Shown: positions 44,482 through 53,050 of the stretch, piece by piece
How positions within the stretch are numbered: the stretch's first letter is position 1
Layout of the letters: each line of letters opens with the position of its first letter
Origin: Arthrobacter hankyongi
Lineage (GTDB): Bacteria > Actinomycetota > Actinomycetes > Actinomycetales > Micrococcaceae
DNA: 64,000 bases
Assembly (NCBI RefSeq): GCF_022012395.1
Contig: NZ_JAKLTQ010000004.1
Span: 62,001-126,000 of the forward strand
Reading direction: 5' to 3'
Notes under the pieces: model-generated
The model's database searches: none
Seen by the model: the letters and a program-made list of their open reading frames with translations, nothing else
Told to the model about the DNA's origin: nothing
Translations under genes and position numbers: made by a program

Positions 44482-44506
44482 GTAACGAGATAACGTCCGT
44501 GTAACG
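44482..44506 (+). promoter_or_regulatory. GTAACG direct repeats (MtrA-like)
   Basis: GTAACG at 44482, ATAACG at 44490 and GTAACG at 44501. Direct repeats of this type are bound by the response regulator MtrA, which controls cell-wall hydrolase genes in actinobacteria. Binding here is inferred. Confidence 0.45.
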
Positions 44507-44682
44507 TTGCCGAAGTGCCCGGGGCAGTAGCCCTCGGCAGGCCGGGTGATCCGGCGTAAAAACCGAATATGCTCGGCGCTGCCCACACCAAATGCCGTCA
44601 ACATGGCAGACGTCGGAAATGACCTCGATCTAACGAGTGGTTGACGGCGGCGCAAGGAAGTCCGGGGACGGATGGAGCGAAG

Positions 44683-45378
44683 GTGGCCCCGCGGAGCATC
44701 GTGAACGTACTTAAGAACAAGAAATTCAGCCGCGCCCTGCGCGGAACCCTGGCCGTTGCGGCCCTGAGCGGTGCGGGCGTCGCCATGGCAGCCCCCGCCA
44801 ACGCAGCGGACGGCGCCACCTGGGACGCACTGGCCCAGTGCGAGTCCGGTGGCAACTGGAACACCAACACCGGCAACGGCTTCTCCGGTGGACTGCAGTT
44901 CACCCCGAGCACCTGGGCCGCCTACGGCGGCTCCGGCTCGCCGGAGAGCGCCAGCCGCGGCGAGCAGATCGCCGTGGCCGAGAAGGTCCTGGCCGGACAG
45001 GGCTGGGGCGCCTGGCCCGCTTGCTCGTCCAAGCTGGGGCTGCAGGGTGGCGGCGGCGGAGCCGCTGCTGCCGCCGCCGAGGTGAGCACCCAGTCCAGCC
45101 AGGTCGAGGTCCAGGCCCCGGCAGCTCCCGTCCAGGCGGCTCCGGTCCAGGAGGCCCCGGCCGCCCCCGCTGCTCCGGTCCAGGAGGCCCCGGCAGCCCC
45201 GGCCGCCCCGGCCACCAGCGGTGCAACCTACACCGTCCAGGGCGGCGATACCCTGGGCAGCATTGCCGCCAACCTCGGCGTGGCCGGTGGCTGGGAGGCC
45301 CTGCACTCGGCCAACGCCGGCACCGTAACGGACCCGAACCTGATCTTCGTCGGCCAGGTTCTGCAGCTGCCCGCCTAA
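44683..45378 (+). CDS. Secreted Rpf-like transglycosylase with LysM domain
   Basis: A muralytic enzyme of the resuscitation-promoting factor type, 231 residues from this start. A signal peptide ([21 protein letters not shown], then ANA/ADGA) precedes the Rpf domain: [20 protein letters not shown] with the catalytic Glu, [17 protein letters not shown], and [17 protein letters not shown] Pro/Ala/Gln/Val-rich linker with repeats of the type [11 protein letters not shown] follows, then a C-terminal LysM domain ([19 protein letters not shown]). Starts at 44683 (GGAG upstream) and 44701 (GGAG closer) are both possible. It acts in the cell wall and likely promotes growth resumption. Confidence 0.92.
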   Translation: MAPRSIVNVLKNKKFSRALRGTLAVAALSGAGVAMAAPANAADGATWDALAQCESGGNWNTNTGNGFSGGLQFTPSTWAAYGGSGSPESASRGEQIAVAEKVLAGQGWGAWPACSSKLGLQGGGGGAAAAAAEVSTQSSQVEVQAPAAPVQAAPVQEAPAAPAAPVQEAPAAPAAPATSGATYTVQGGDTLGSIAANLGVAGGWEALHSANAGTVTDPNLIFVGQVLQLPA

Positions 45379-45421
45379 CACCAGGCAGCCACCAGACAAC
45401 TGCGCCCGGCGCAGTTCACCT

Positions 45422-45461
45422 AGAGAGCCCCGCATGCTTCCCCGACCATGCGGGGCTCTCT
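45422..45461. terminator. Bidirectional terminator
   Basis: AGAGAGCCCCGCATG (45422-45436) pairs perfectly with CATGCGGGGCTCTCT (45447-45461), 15 bp, loop 10 nt. It lies between the convergent Rpf-like and TDT genes; its right arm touches the TDT stop codon. Confidence 0.75.
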
Positions 45462-46591
45462 TATGCCCGCAGCCCGGACCGGCCGAGGCGGTGCAGCCAG
45501 CGCGCGAAGGCCGACACCATCAGCACCGTGGCCGCGGCCCACGCCGCGGCCGCAACCCATACGCCCACCTCGCCGGTGCGCACCATCACCGGGATTCCTT
45601 CGTTCCGGCCGAAGAAGATCGTGGCGGCGGAGAACATCCCGAGCGGAAAGACGATGCTCCACAGCGAGGTTTCGTAGCGTAGCGGAAAACACCGCACCCC
45701 GTGCCGCCAGATGCCGAACAGCACCAGCAGCGGAATCAGCCACATACCCATCGCCCAAAGGACGTAGCTGGCCCCGGCCACGAACGGATCCGTGACCCGG
45801 GAGACCGGGAAATGTGCCGGCATCGCCAGGATCCGGGAGCCGGCCAGCACGGTGATGGCGGTGGCACCCATGTAGATCCAGTAAGTTGGGCTGAGGGATT
45901 CCGGCCGGTGTGGGCGCGTCAGCAGCCGCAGGGTGACCAGCGTGGCAACCAGCAGATAGAGCATCATGCCTACGCCCCACAGCCCGGTCGCCACGGCACC
46001 GACGAACTGGGTGCGGGTGGTGGTGCCGACGACGGCTGTCGCCGTCGCCAGGGACTGGGTGGCCACCACCCAGAGGAACCAGCTGCCGTTGGCATGCTGC
46101 ATGACCGGTTCGGTGCGTTCCCGTAGCAGCAGCTCGCAGGGCAGCCAGTAGGTCAGCAGCAGCCAGACTGCCGCAGCGGCCAGCGCCAGCACCAGCCCGG
46201 CCTGCGTATTGCCGGCCAGGTCGTAGTGCAGGCCGACGACGTTGGCCGCGGCCACGATGGTGAAGAATCCAAAGACCGCCGATGGATCCCGCAGGTCGCG
46301 GACAAGTTCGCCGCGGTGGAACATGGCACGCCAGGCGGTGGCGGCGGCGAGCAGGACGCCGGCGGCCACAGCGATGGCGGCCAGGACACCGGACGGCCTA
46401 TCGGCGCCCACCAGTGCGCAGCCGGTGGAGAGGATGCCGGTGGCCATGACGAAGGCGAAGCTGGAGGGCGGCAGCTCCCGGACCGCATGGTCCAGGGCGG
46501 CCAGGGCCCGCCGCGCCGCGCCGCCAGCAGGTCCGTCCGGCGCGCCGGCCGGTCCGCTCAGGTGCCCGGGATGTCCGCTTGCTGCCGCCAT
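45461..46591 (-). CDS. TDT-family (TehA/SLAC1-like) C4-dicarboxylate or anion transporter
   Basis: A 376-residue membrane protein with about ten helices. PPSSFAFVMATGILSTGCAL is the first conserved segment; later YWIYMGATAITVLAGSRIL and ETSLWSIVFPLGMFSAATIF match the TDT family (tellurite-resistance/dicarboxylate transporters). The ATG at 46591 would overlap the upstream LOG gene by 34 bases; a later start is possible since the first helix begins about 40 residues in. Substrate unknown. Confidence 0.82.
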   Translation of the reverse strand: MAAASGHPGHLSGPAGAPDGPAGGAARRALAALDHAVRELPPSSFAFVMATGILSTGCALVGADRPSGVLAAIAVAAGVLLAAATAWRAMFHRGELVRDLRDPSAVFGFFTIVAAANVVGLHYDLAGNTQAGLVLALAAAAVWLLLTYWLPCELLLRERTEPVMQHANGSWFLWVVATQSLATATAVVGTTTRTQFVGAVATGLWGVGMMLYLLVATLVTLRLLTRPHRPESLSPTYWIYMGATAITVLAGSRILAMPAHFPVSRVTDPFVAGASYVLWAMGMWLIPLLVLFGIWRHGVRCFPLRYETSLWSIVFPLGMFSAATIFFGRNEGIPVMVRTGEVGVWVAAAAWAAATVLMVSAFARWLHRLGRSGLRA

Positions 46592-47151
46592 GTCCGGTCC
46601 GGTGCCTGCCAGCGTTCCAGCGCCGCCAGCAGGTCCTCGGCGGTTTCCTCGACGACCAGCGTGCTGCGGAACTCCTCCTTGACGAAGCCGGCACGGACCA
46701 TGCCGTCCAGCCCCGCCAGCAGATGGTCCCAGAAACCGTCGATGTTCAGGAAGGCCACCGGCTTGGCGTGGATGCCCAGCTGCAGCCAGGTCCAGGCTTC
46801 GAAGATCTCCTCCAACGTGCCCACTCCGCCGGGCAGTGCCACGAACCCATCCGCGAGGTCGGCCATCAACTGCTTGCGCTCGTGCATGGTCTCCACCACG
46901 TGCAGCTGCGTCAGCCCCGAATGCCCGACCTCCGCGGACTGCAGCGCATCGGGAATGACGCCGATGACCTCGCCACCGGCGGCCAGCGCGCGGTCGGCGA
47001 CCACACCCATCAGGCCCACCCGGCCGCCGCCGTAGACGATGCCGACCGAGCGCGCCGCGAGGCCGGCGGCGAATTCCCCGGCGGCCTCGGCATAGCGGGG
47101 ATCGCGGCCGGGGGACGAACCGGTGAAGACAGCCAAGCGCATGCCTGCCAT
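46558..47151 (-). CDS. LOG-family protein (TIGR00730, cytokinin-riboside phosphoribohydrolase-like)
   Basis: A 197-residue Rossmann-like protein. MRLAVFTGSSPG, VYGGGRVGLMGVVADRAL and the signature FVALPGGVGTLEEIFEAW (PGGxGTxxE) are present, with MHERKQLMADLADG before it. LOG proteins cleave nucleoside 5'-monophosphates to the base and ribose 5-phosphate. The ATG at 47151 or the one three codons later can serve. It overlaps the TDT gene downstream and follows the ubiquitin-like gene by 31 bp. Confidence 0.9.
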   Translation of the reverse strand: MAGMRLAVFTGSSPGRDPRYAEAAGEFAAGLAARSVGIVYGGGRVGLMGVVADRALAAGGEVIGVIPDALQSAEVGHSGLTQLHVVETMHERKQLMADLADGFVALPGGVGTLEEIFEAWTWLQLGIHAKPVAFLNIDGFWDHLLAGLDGMVRAGFVKEEFRSTLVVEETAEDLLAALERWQAPDRTWRQQADIPGT

Positions 47152-47182
47152 TATCCCACCGGCGTTCCACCGGGGTGAACGC

Positions 47183-47482
47183 TCAGCCGCCGGCGACGGA
47201 CTGGATGAGCAGCAACTGCTGGCCGGCCTGGACCCGGGTGCCGGTGCCGTCGAGCCCGCGGATGTCCTCCCCATCCAGATAGCAGTTCACATAGCGGCGG
47301 ATGGCGCCGGCCTCATTGCGCACGCGCCGGCCGAAGATCGGATAGTCCCGGGCCAGCACGTCCAGCAACTCGGCGACGGTGGTGGTGCCCGGCACCTGGA
47401 CCGTCAGTTCGCGCCGGTCCCCGGTGTGCTGTGCCAGCACCGCCGGGACGAGGACGGTGACGGTCCCGCCGGCGTCGCCCAT
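47183..47482 (-). CDS. MoaD/ThiS-like small ubiquitin-like protein
   Basis: A 99-residue beta-grasp protein: VTVLVPAVLAQHTGDRRELT at the N-terminus, TVAELLDVLARDYP in the helix, and VNCYLDGEDIRGLDGTGTRV before the C-terminal SVAGG. The terminal Gly-Gly is what sulfur-carrier and SAMP-like proteins need for adenylation. GGAAGG and GGGAG precede the ATG. It lies 17 bp after a BNR-repeat protein gene, with which it is probably cotranscribed. No E1-like MoeB/ThiF gene is in the window. Confidence 0.88.
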   Translation of the reverse strand: MGDAGGTVTVLVPAVLAQHTGDRRELTVQVPGTTTVAELLDVLARDYPIFGRRVRNEAGAIRRYVNCYLDGEDIRGLDGTGTRVQAGQQLLLIQSVAGG

Positions 47483-47499
47483 GGCTCCCGTTCCTTCCC

Positions 47500-48609
47500 T
47501 CAACTGCCGGCCAGCACGGCGGCACGCACGCACAGCACATCCGGCAGGTGCGAGGCGACTTCGGCGAAATGCGCCCCTTCGTCGGCGCTGGCATAGACGC
47601 TCCCGCCGCGGGTGCCCAGGTAGACGCCCGCCGGCTCGGCGGTATCGACGGCGGCCGCGTCGCGCAGCACCACGTTGAATTCGTGGTCCGGCAGGCCGTC
47701 GTCCAGCCTCAGCCAGGAGGCTCCGGCGTCGTCGGTGCGGTGCACTGCCAGCCGTCCGTCCGGCGGGATGCGCTCGCCGTCGGCCTTGATCGGGACGATC
47801 CATGCCGTGCCGCCGCGGCGCGGGTGGGCGAGCATGACGAAGCCGAAGTCGGTAGGCAGCCCGTCAGCGATCGGGACCCAGGTATCGGCGTTGTCGTCCG
47901 AACGGTAGATGCCATGGTGGTTCTGCGCATACAGCCGCCGCGGGTCGCCGGCATCGCGGGCGATCTTGTGCACGCACTGGCCGACTTCAGGATTCGGGTC
48001 CGGCATGAAGTAGGCGCTGATGCCGTGGTTGCGGGCCTGCCAGGACTGCCCGCCGTCGGCGCTTCGGTAGACTCCGCCGGTACTCATTGCCACGTGCACG
48101 GTGTCCGGGTCCGCCGGACTGGGCAGGATCGAGTGTGCGGCCGCACCGCCGTATCCGGCGCCCCACTGGTCCTTGTCCGGATGCTCCCAGAGCCCGCGGT
48201 TGAGCTCGAAGTGCTCGCCGCCGTCGGTGGATTTCCACACCGAGATCGGTTCGCAGCCTGCCCAGACGACGCCTGGCCGGTCCGCGCTGTCCGGCTGCAG
48301 TTGCCAGATCCGCTCTACCGCGGCGCCGTCGCCGGGTCCGAACCGGATGGCGCCGTTCTCCGGTTCGGTCCAACTGGCGCCCAGGTCGTCCGAATGGAAT
48401 ACCGTGGGGCCGAAGTGCTCGGAGCGGGCGCCGACCAGGATCCGCACACCGCCATCCCGGGTGTCCAGGCCGATGCTCGGGATCTCGTTCATCAGGAAGT
48501 GCGGTCCGGACAGGGACCATCGGCGCCGGTCCGGGCTGGTGCCCAGCCAGAGTCCTTTCTTGGTGCCGATGGCCAGCAGGGTGGTTCCGGGAGCGACGGC
48601 GTCTGCCAT
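47500..48609 (-). CDS. BNR/YVTN-repeat beta-propeller protein (exo-sialidase-like)
   Basis: A 369-residue cytoplasmic-looking beta-propeller. Asp-box motifs recur: SDDLGASWTEP, STDGGEHFELN, SADGGQSWQAR, SDDNADTWVPI, TDDAGASWLRL and SADEGAHFAEV. No signal peptide and no sialidase catalytic residues are evident, so enzymatic function is doubtful; family members of this kind often pair with MoaD-like proteins. Divergent from the MFS gene at 48711. Confidence 0.85.
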   Translation of the reverse strand: MADAVAPGTTLLAIGTKKGLWLGTSPDRRRWSLSGPHFLMNEIPSIGLDTRDGGVRILVGARSEHFGPTVFHSDDLGASWTEPENGAIRFGPGDGAAVERIWQLQPDSADRPGVVWAGCEPISVWKSTDGGEHFELNRGLWEHPDKDQWGAGYGGAAAHSILPSPADPDTVHVAMSTGGVYRSADGGQSWQARNHGISAYFMPDPNPEVGQCVHKIARDAGDPRRLYAQNHHGIYRSDDNADTWVPIADGLPTDFGFVMLAHPRRGGTAWIVPIKADGERIPPDGRLAVHRTDDAGASWLRLDDGLPDHEFNVVLRDAAAVDTAEPAGVYLGTRGGSVYASADEGAHFAEVASHLPDVLCVRAAVLAGS

Positions 48610-48710
48610 GGTCCCTATTCGACCACCGGCGCGGCGGCAGTGGCAATGGTGCCGTGCCGAATCTGGCCGGCCGGAACCACACCGGGGAGAAGCCGGGGGA
48701 GAATGGGCTG

Positions 48711-49967
48711 GTGCCTGCTGAACCGATGCCCGAAGACACCGGCCAGGAAACCAGGCCCGGTGGTGGCGGCAGCCTGACCTGGCTGTGGATCCTGATCGGG
48801 GCCGCCCTGCTGACCCAGACGTCGCTGAACCTGGTCCGGCCGCTGGTCTCCTATAAGGTGATCGCCCTCGGCGGCGACGCCGCGGCGGTGGGCCTGGTTG
48901 CCGCGGTTTATGCGATGCTGCCGGTCGTGGCCGCGTTGTGGCTCGGCCGGCTCAGCGACAGGCGGTCATCGCTCACCGGTCTGGTGGTCGCCGGCGCCCT
49001 GCTGCTGGCCGCCGCCGCCGTGTTCCTGGCGCTGGCCCCGGACCTGCTGTGGCTCGGCGCGGCCAGCGTGGTGCTCGGCATGGGACACCTGGTCTTCACC
49101 ATTGCGGGTCAGTCGGCGATCGCCCGGTACGCACCCGTGGGCCACCTCGACGCCGGGTTCGGCTGGTTCACCGCAGCATTCTCCGGCGGACAGCTGCTCG
49201 GGCCGCTGCTGGCCGGGCTGCTGCTCGGCCACGGCCTGGAGTCCTCGGGCAGTGCCCGCATGGCGGCCATCAACTCGGCGCTGTTCCTGGCCGCAGGCAT
49301 TGCCGCGGCGGCGGTGCCGCTGATGTTCGCTTACCGGCCCGGGCCGCGCCGGACACTGGACGGACAGCCGGCGGCGGGCAACGCGACGGCGGCACCACCC
49401 GTTGAAACCGCCCTGCAGATCCTGCGCCGGCCCGGGGTGGCCTGGAACATGCTCGCCGCCATGGCGCTGCTGGCCACCATCGACATCCTGGTGGCCTTCC
49501 TGCCGCTGCTGGCTGAGGAACGCGGCGTCGCCCCGCTGGTAGTCGGCACGCTGCTGGCCGTCCGGGCCTGTGCCTCGATCGTTTCCCGCCTGATGATTTC
49601 GCAGCTGCTGCAGCGCTTCAGCCGTTACCAGTTGCTGATCGCGAGCCTGCTCGGCGCCGGCGCCGCGCTGCTGTTCACGCCGCTGCTGCTGGAAAATTTC
49701 TGGGCCGCGGCCGTCAGCCTGGCCATTGGCGGACTGCTGCTGGGACTGGGCCAGCCGCTGACGATGTCGCTGATCACGCAGGCAGTGCTGCCGCAGTCCC
49801 GCGGCGCCGCGCTGGCGCTGCGGCTGCTGGGCAACCGGGTGGGCCAAGTCGTTTTCCCGCTGGCCGCCGGGCTGCTGGCCGCTCCGCTGGGACCGGCCGG
49901 CGCCATTTGGTTCGCCTGCCTGGTGCTGGGCGGCGCCGGAGCCGCCAAGCTGGTCCACCGGCGCTGA
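48711..49967 (+). CDS. MFS transporter
   Basis: A 418-residue, 12-helix major facilitator. AVYAMLPVVAALWLGRLSDR holds the loop 2-3 motif; QSAIARYAPVGHLDAGFGWFTAAFSGGQLLGP is the helix 4-5 region (residue numbers about 125-160). The GTG at 48711 has GGGGGAG upstream; an ATG at 48726 is the alternative. It is divergent from the BNR gene. Substrate unknown. Confidence 0.87.
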   Translation: MPAEPMPEDTGQETRPGGGGSLTWLWILIGAALLTQTSLNLVRPLVSYKVIALGGDAAAVGLVAAVYAMLPVVAALWLGRLSDRRSSLTGLVVAGALLLAAAAVFLALAPDLLWLGAASVVLGMGHLVFTIAGQSAIARYAPVGHLDAGFGWFTAAFSGGQLLGPLLAGLLLGHGLESSGSARMAAINSALFLAAGIAAAAVPLMFAYRPGPRRTLDGQPAAGNATAAPPVETALQILRRPGVAWNMLAAMALLATIDILVAFLPLLAEERGVAPLVVGTLLAVRACASIVSRLMISQLLQRFSRYQLLIASLLGAGAALLFTPLLLENFWAAAVSLAIGGLLLGLGQPLTMSLITQAVLPQSRGAALALRLLGNRVGQVVFPLAAGLLAAPLGPAGAIWFACLVLGGAGAAKLVHRR

Positions 49968-49994
49968 CCTCCCGGCCGGGCCGCATCCGCGCTG

Positions 49995-50015
49995 CCGCCG
50001 CCTAACCGGCGGCGG
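49995..50015. terminator. Hairpin after the MFS gene
   Basis: CCGCCGCC (49995-50002) and GGCGGCGG (50008-50015) pair with a 5-nt loop, 28 bp after the stop. Weak T content follows, so it is only a probable terminator. Confidence 0.4.
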
Positions 50016-50083
50016 GTTCCTTGCCGCGACCCGGCCCCGGGAGCATGCTGGTACGGACGAAGTCTCGGATGCGGGAGTTGGCC

Positions 50084-50557
50084 ATGGACGAGGATCTGCA
50101 GCTGCGCAGGGAACTGTCGGAGCGCATTGAACGGCGCCGGGCGAGCATCGGCGCCTACCTGAAGCGGACGCGGCCGCGGCTGAGCAGGCTGAGCACCGCG
50201 AGTATTGTTGGCAGTTCGGTGGTGGCGGCCCTGACCGCAGGTCCGGGTATCGGCAAGCAGGACTTCACCAACTCGGTGGCCTCGATCCTGTCGCTTGAGG
50301 ACAGTGCGGTGGTCTGGCAGTCCCTGTGCCTGCTGGCTACCGTCCTGTCCGTGGCGGTGGCCCTGACCACGCACTTCGCCACCTCCAAGGGCAGGGCCGA
50401 GCAGATCAGCGCGGCGGAAACCTGCAATGCCGAACTCGACGGGCTGCAGACGGCGCTGACTTTCGGTACCCTGCCGCTGGACGAGGCGGTCAGGCTGTAC
50501 CAGCAGTATTCGGTCAAGGCCGCCTTCGTGGCGGACCTGCCACGTTCCGGGGCATAG
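50084..50557 (+). CDS. Hypothetical membrane protein with N-terminal helical region
   Basis: A 157-residue protein. The first 45 residues are highly charged (ELSERIERRRASIGAYLKRT) and probably helical. Two hydrophobic segments follow (STASIVGSSVVAALTAG; SLCLLATVLSVAVALTTHFA), then a helical C-terminus. The ATG at 50084 has GGGAG six bases upstream. The next gene starts nine bases after its stop, so they may be cotranscribed. Not recognised. Confidence 0.65.
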   Translation: MDEDLQLRRELSERIERRRASIGAYLKRTRPRLSRLSTASIVGSSVVAALTAGPGIGKQDFTNSVASILSLEDSAVVWQSLCLLATVLSVAVALTTHFATSKGRAEQISAAETCNAELDGLQTALTFGTLPLDEAVRLYQQYSVKAAFVADLPRSGA

Positions 50558-50566
50558 CATCGTAGG

Positions 50567-51787
50567 GTGACGAAGGCCCGAATCCAACCAGCACAGCCCT
50601 GGCCGGGGCACCTGAAGGGAAGCAGGCCTTACCGGAACCTGCTGCTGGCGCTGCTGTTCGCCGGTGTGGCCACGTTCGCCCAGTTGTACTCGGTGCAGGC
50701 GGTGCTGCCCGGTATCGCCCGGGACTTCGGGATTACCCCGGCCGACGCCGCGCTCAGCGTGTCGGCCGCGACCCTGGGCCTGGCGCTGGCTGTCATGCCG
50801 TGGTCCTGGGTGGCGGACCGGGCCGGACGCAAACGCGCGATGACCTGGGCGATCTGCGCAGCGGTCGTGCTGGGCCTGCTGCTGCCGCTGGCGCCCGGTT
50901 TCGAGACGTTGCTGGCCGTGCGCTTTGCCGAAGGCGCGGCGCTGGGCGGGATCCCCGGCATCGCCTTGGTCTACCTGAATGAAGAGGTGCAGAAGCTGCA
51001 CGCCGCGGTGGCGGCGGGCACCTACGTGGCCGGAACCACCATCGGCGGCCTCGCCGGGCGCCTGGTGGCCGGCCCGATCGGTGGGTGGCTGGACTGGCGC
51101 GCCGGGGTGCTGGCGGTGAGTATCTGCGCCGCGGCCGCCGCCGTCGTCTTTGTCTGGCTGGCACCGGCACCGCAGGGCTTCCGCCCGCTGGCGCGCGGAC
51201 AGGGGCCGAGCCTGGCCCGGCGCATCCTGGCCAACCTGCGCGTGCCCCGGCTGCTGGCGCTCTACGCGCAGGGGTTCCTGCTGATGGGCGGCTTCGTGGC
51301 CGTGTACAACTACCTCGGGTTCCGGCTGGAGGCACCCCCGTTCTCGCTGCCGGCGTCCCTGGTCAGCCTGCTCTTCCTGGCCTACCTGGCCGGCACGGTG
51401 TCCTCCCGGCTGGCCGGCGGACTGACCATGCGGCTGGGACGGCTGCCGCTGCTGCTGATGGCGATCCCGGTGATGCTGGCCGGGCTGGCTGCCACGCTGG
51501 TGGATTCGCTGCCGGTCATCCTGGCCGGGCTGGTGGTGTTCACCGGCGGCTTCTTCGGCGCCCACTCGGTGGCCTCCGGGTGGACCCCGCGGCTGGCGGC
51601 GCAGGGCCGGGCGCAGGCGGCCGGCCTGTACAACTTCTTCTACTACGCCGGCTCCAGCCTGCTCGGCTGGGCCGGCGGCCTGTTCTTCGGCTCGTTCGGC
51701 TGGACCGGCGTCGCGCTGTTTGCCGGGGTCCTGGCACTGCTGGCCGGCACGACGGCGCTGCTCCTGCTGCGCGGGGCACCGGACTGA
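50567..51787 (+). CDS. MFS transporter (YnfM-like)
   Basis: A 406-residue, 12-helix MFS protein. [21 protein letters not shown] in helix 1, the loop 2-3 motif [19 protein letters not shown], and the periplasmic [19 protein letters not shown] near residue 142 are as in the YnfM/YgaY group. The GTG start at 50567 is nine bases after the preceding gene. Substrate unknown. Confidence 0.88.
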   Translation: MTKARIQPAQPWPGHLKGSRPYRNLLLALLFAGVATFAQLYSVQAVLPGIARDFGITPADAALSVSAATLGLALAVMPWSWVADRAGRKRAMTWAICAAVVLGLLLPLAPGFETLLAVRFAEGAALGGIPGIALVYLNEEVQKLHAAVAAGTYVAGTTIGGLAGRLVAGPIGGWLDWRAGVLAVSICAAAAAVVFVWLAPAPQGFRPLARGQGPSLARRILANLRVPRLLALYAQGFLLMGGFVAVYNYLGFRLEAPPFSLPASLVSLLFLAYLAGTVSSRLAGGLTMRLGRLPLLLMAIPVMLAGLAATLVDSLPVILAGLVVFTGGFFGAHSVASGWTPRLAAQGRAQAAGLYNFFYYAGSSLLGWAGGLFFGSFGWTGVALFAGVLALLAGTTALLLLRGAPD

Positions 51788-51903
51788 CGGCCGGCTGCGC
51801 CGGACCGGACGGAATGTTCCCAGGGCGTTCACCGCCGGGACGGCTTCGCGTCGGTTCCGGCTCCTAGGCTGTGCGGGCAACCCGTACTTTCCAGGAGGAC
51901 CCC

Positions 51904-52965
51904 ATGTCGCTTCGCATCCTCGCCGCCGCAGCCGCGGCCGTACTGGCCGCAGGTCTCGCCGCCGCACCGGCCACGGCAGTCCCCGCTGCCGACGCGGCCG
52001 GTCCCGGCACCCAGGCCAAGGACTCCGCCTTCAGCTTCGGCGTCATCGGGGACATCCCCTACGGCGAGGCGGAGATAGCCAAGTTCCCGTCCCGGATCCA
52101 GGACATCAACGCCGATGCGGACCTGAAGTTCGTGGTCCACGTCGGCGATATCAAGAATGGCTCCTCGCGCTGCACGGATGAGTACTTCGCCGACATTCGC
52201 GCGGACTTCGACACCTTCGAGCACCCGCTGGTCTACACTCCCGGCGACAACGAGTGGGTGGACTGCCACCGGGCCAACAACGGCGCGTACAACCCGCTGG
52301 AACGGCTGGACACGCTGCGCGAGGTCTTCTTCCCGGTGGCCGGAAAGACGCTCGGCGGCACGATGCCGGTCAAATCCCAGGCCGCGGACGGCCTGCCGGA
52401 GAACGTCAGGTTCGCCAAGGACCGGGTAGCGTTCTCGGTGGTGAACGTCCAGGGCAGCAACAACTCGCTGCAGCCGTGGAGCGGCCTGGGCCTCAGCGAA
52501 GCAACGGCCGAACAGCTGGCCGAGGTGGAACACCGCACCGAGGCCGCGCTGCAGCAGCTGCGCGAAACCTTCCGCGACGCCAGCCGCCGCAACGACCGCG
52601 CCGTCGTGGTGATGACGCAGGCGGACATGTTCGACCCGGCGCTGCTGGCCGGCGCCACCGCGGACCCGGAGTCTGTCTCCGGCTTCCGGGCCATCGTCCA
52701 TGTCCTGGCCGAGGAAGCGAACCGGTTCGACGGCGCCGTCTATCTGGTCAACGGCGATAGCCACGTCTTTGACGCGGACCGGCCGCTGGCGGCGGGGTCG
52801 GCATGGCTCGGCGTCTACGGCCAGGACGCGGCTGCGGGCAAGCTGCAGCGCATCACGGTGGATGGCTCGGCGAACGCCACGAACTACGTGCGGTTCACCG
52901 TCGCGCCGAACAGTTCCCAGGACTCCGGCGTGCTGTCCTGGGAGAAGGTCGGCTACCGGCAGTAG
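51904..52965 (+). CDS. Secreted metallophosphoesterase-like protein
   Basis: A 353-residue exported protein. A signal peptide (LRILAAAAAAVLAAGLAAAPATA) is followed by calcineurin-type metal motifs: FGVIGDIPYG, VVHVGDIKNGSSRC, YTPGDNEWVDCH and, late, VNGDSHVFDADRP. The usual DxH and GNHE forms are altered (GDIPY, GDNEW), as in a known secreted subfamily. CAGGAGG precedes the ATG at 51904. It stands alone and may hydrolyse phosphoesters outside the membrane. Confidence 0.82.
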   Translation: MSLRILAAAAAAVLAAGLAAAPATAVPAADAAGPGTQAKDSAFSFGVIGDIPYGEAEIAKFPSRIQDINADADLKFVVHVGDIKNGSSRCTDEYFADIRADFDTFEHPLVYTPGDNEWVDCHRANNGAYNPLERLDTLREVFFPVAGKTLGGTMPVKSQAADGLPENVRFAKDRVAFSVVNVQGSNNSLQPWSGLGLSEATAEQLAEVEHRTEAALQQLRETFRDASRRNDRAVVVMTQADMFDPALLAGATADPESVSGFRAIVHVLAEEANRFDGAVYLVNGDSHVFDADRPLAAGSAWLGVYGQDAAAGKLQRITVDGSANATNYVRFTVAPNSSQDSGVLSWEKVGYRQ

Positions 52966-53050
52966 TTTCCCTTCGGCAAAGACCGCCGTTTCCGGCAGCC
53001 GCAGGCCGCGGGATTGAGCCAGGTGCGCGGTACCGGGCTACCCTCGAAGC

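Larger units (their letters stand above)
44082..44682. other. 600-bp regulatory region upstream of the Rpf-like gene
   Basis: No gene seen. It holds a perfect CRP-type palindrome (44219-44234), three TAACG repeats (44482-44506), and several hairpins: TCTCG/CGAGA (44472-44490), TGCCGA/TCGGCA (44508-44542) and GCCGG/CCGGC (44545-44559). The leader seems long and structured. Confidence 0.55.

Noticed and set aside
44380-44682. Possible c-di-AMP (ydaO) riboswitch before the Rpf-like gene
   Set aside because: Such riboswitches occur before rpf genes in actinobacteria, but the conserved blocks I know were not found. The hairpins present do not match that fold.
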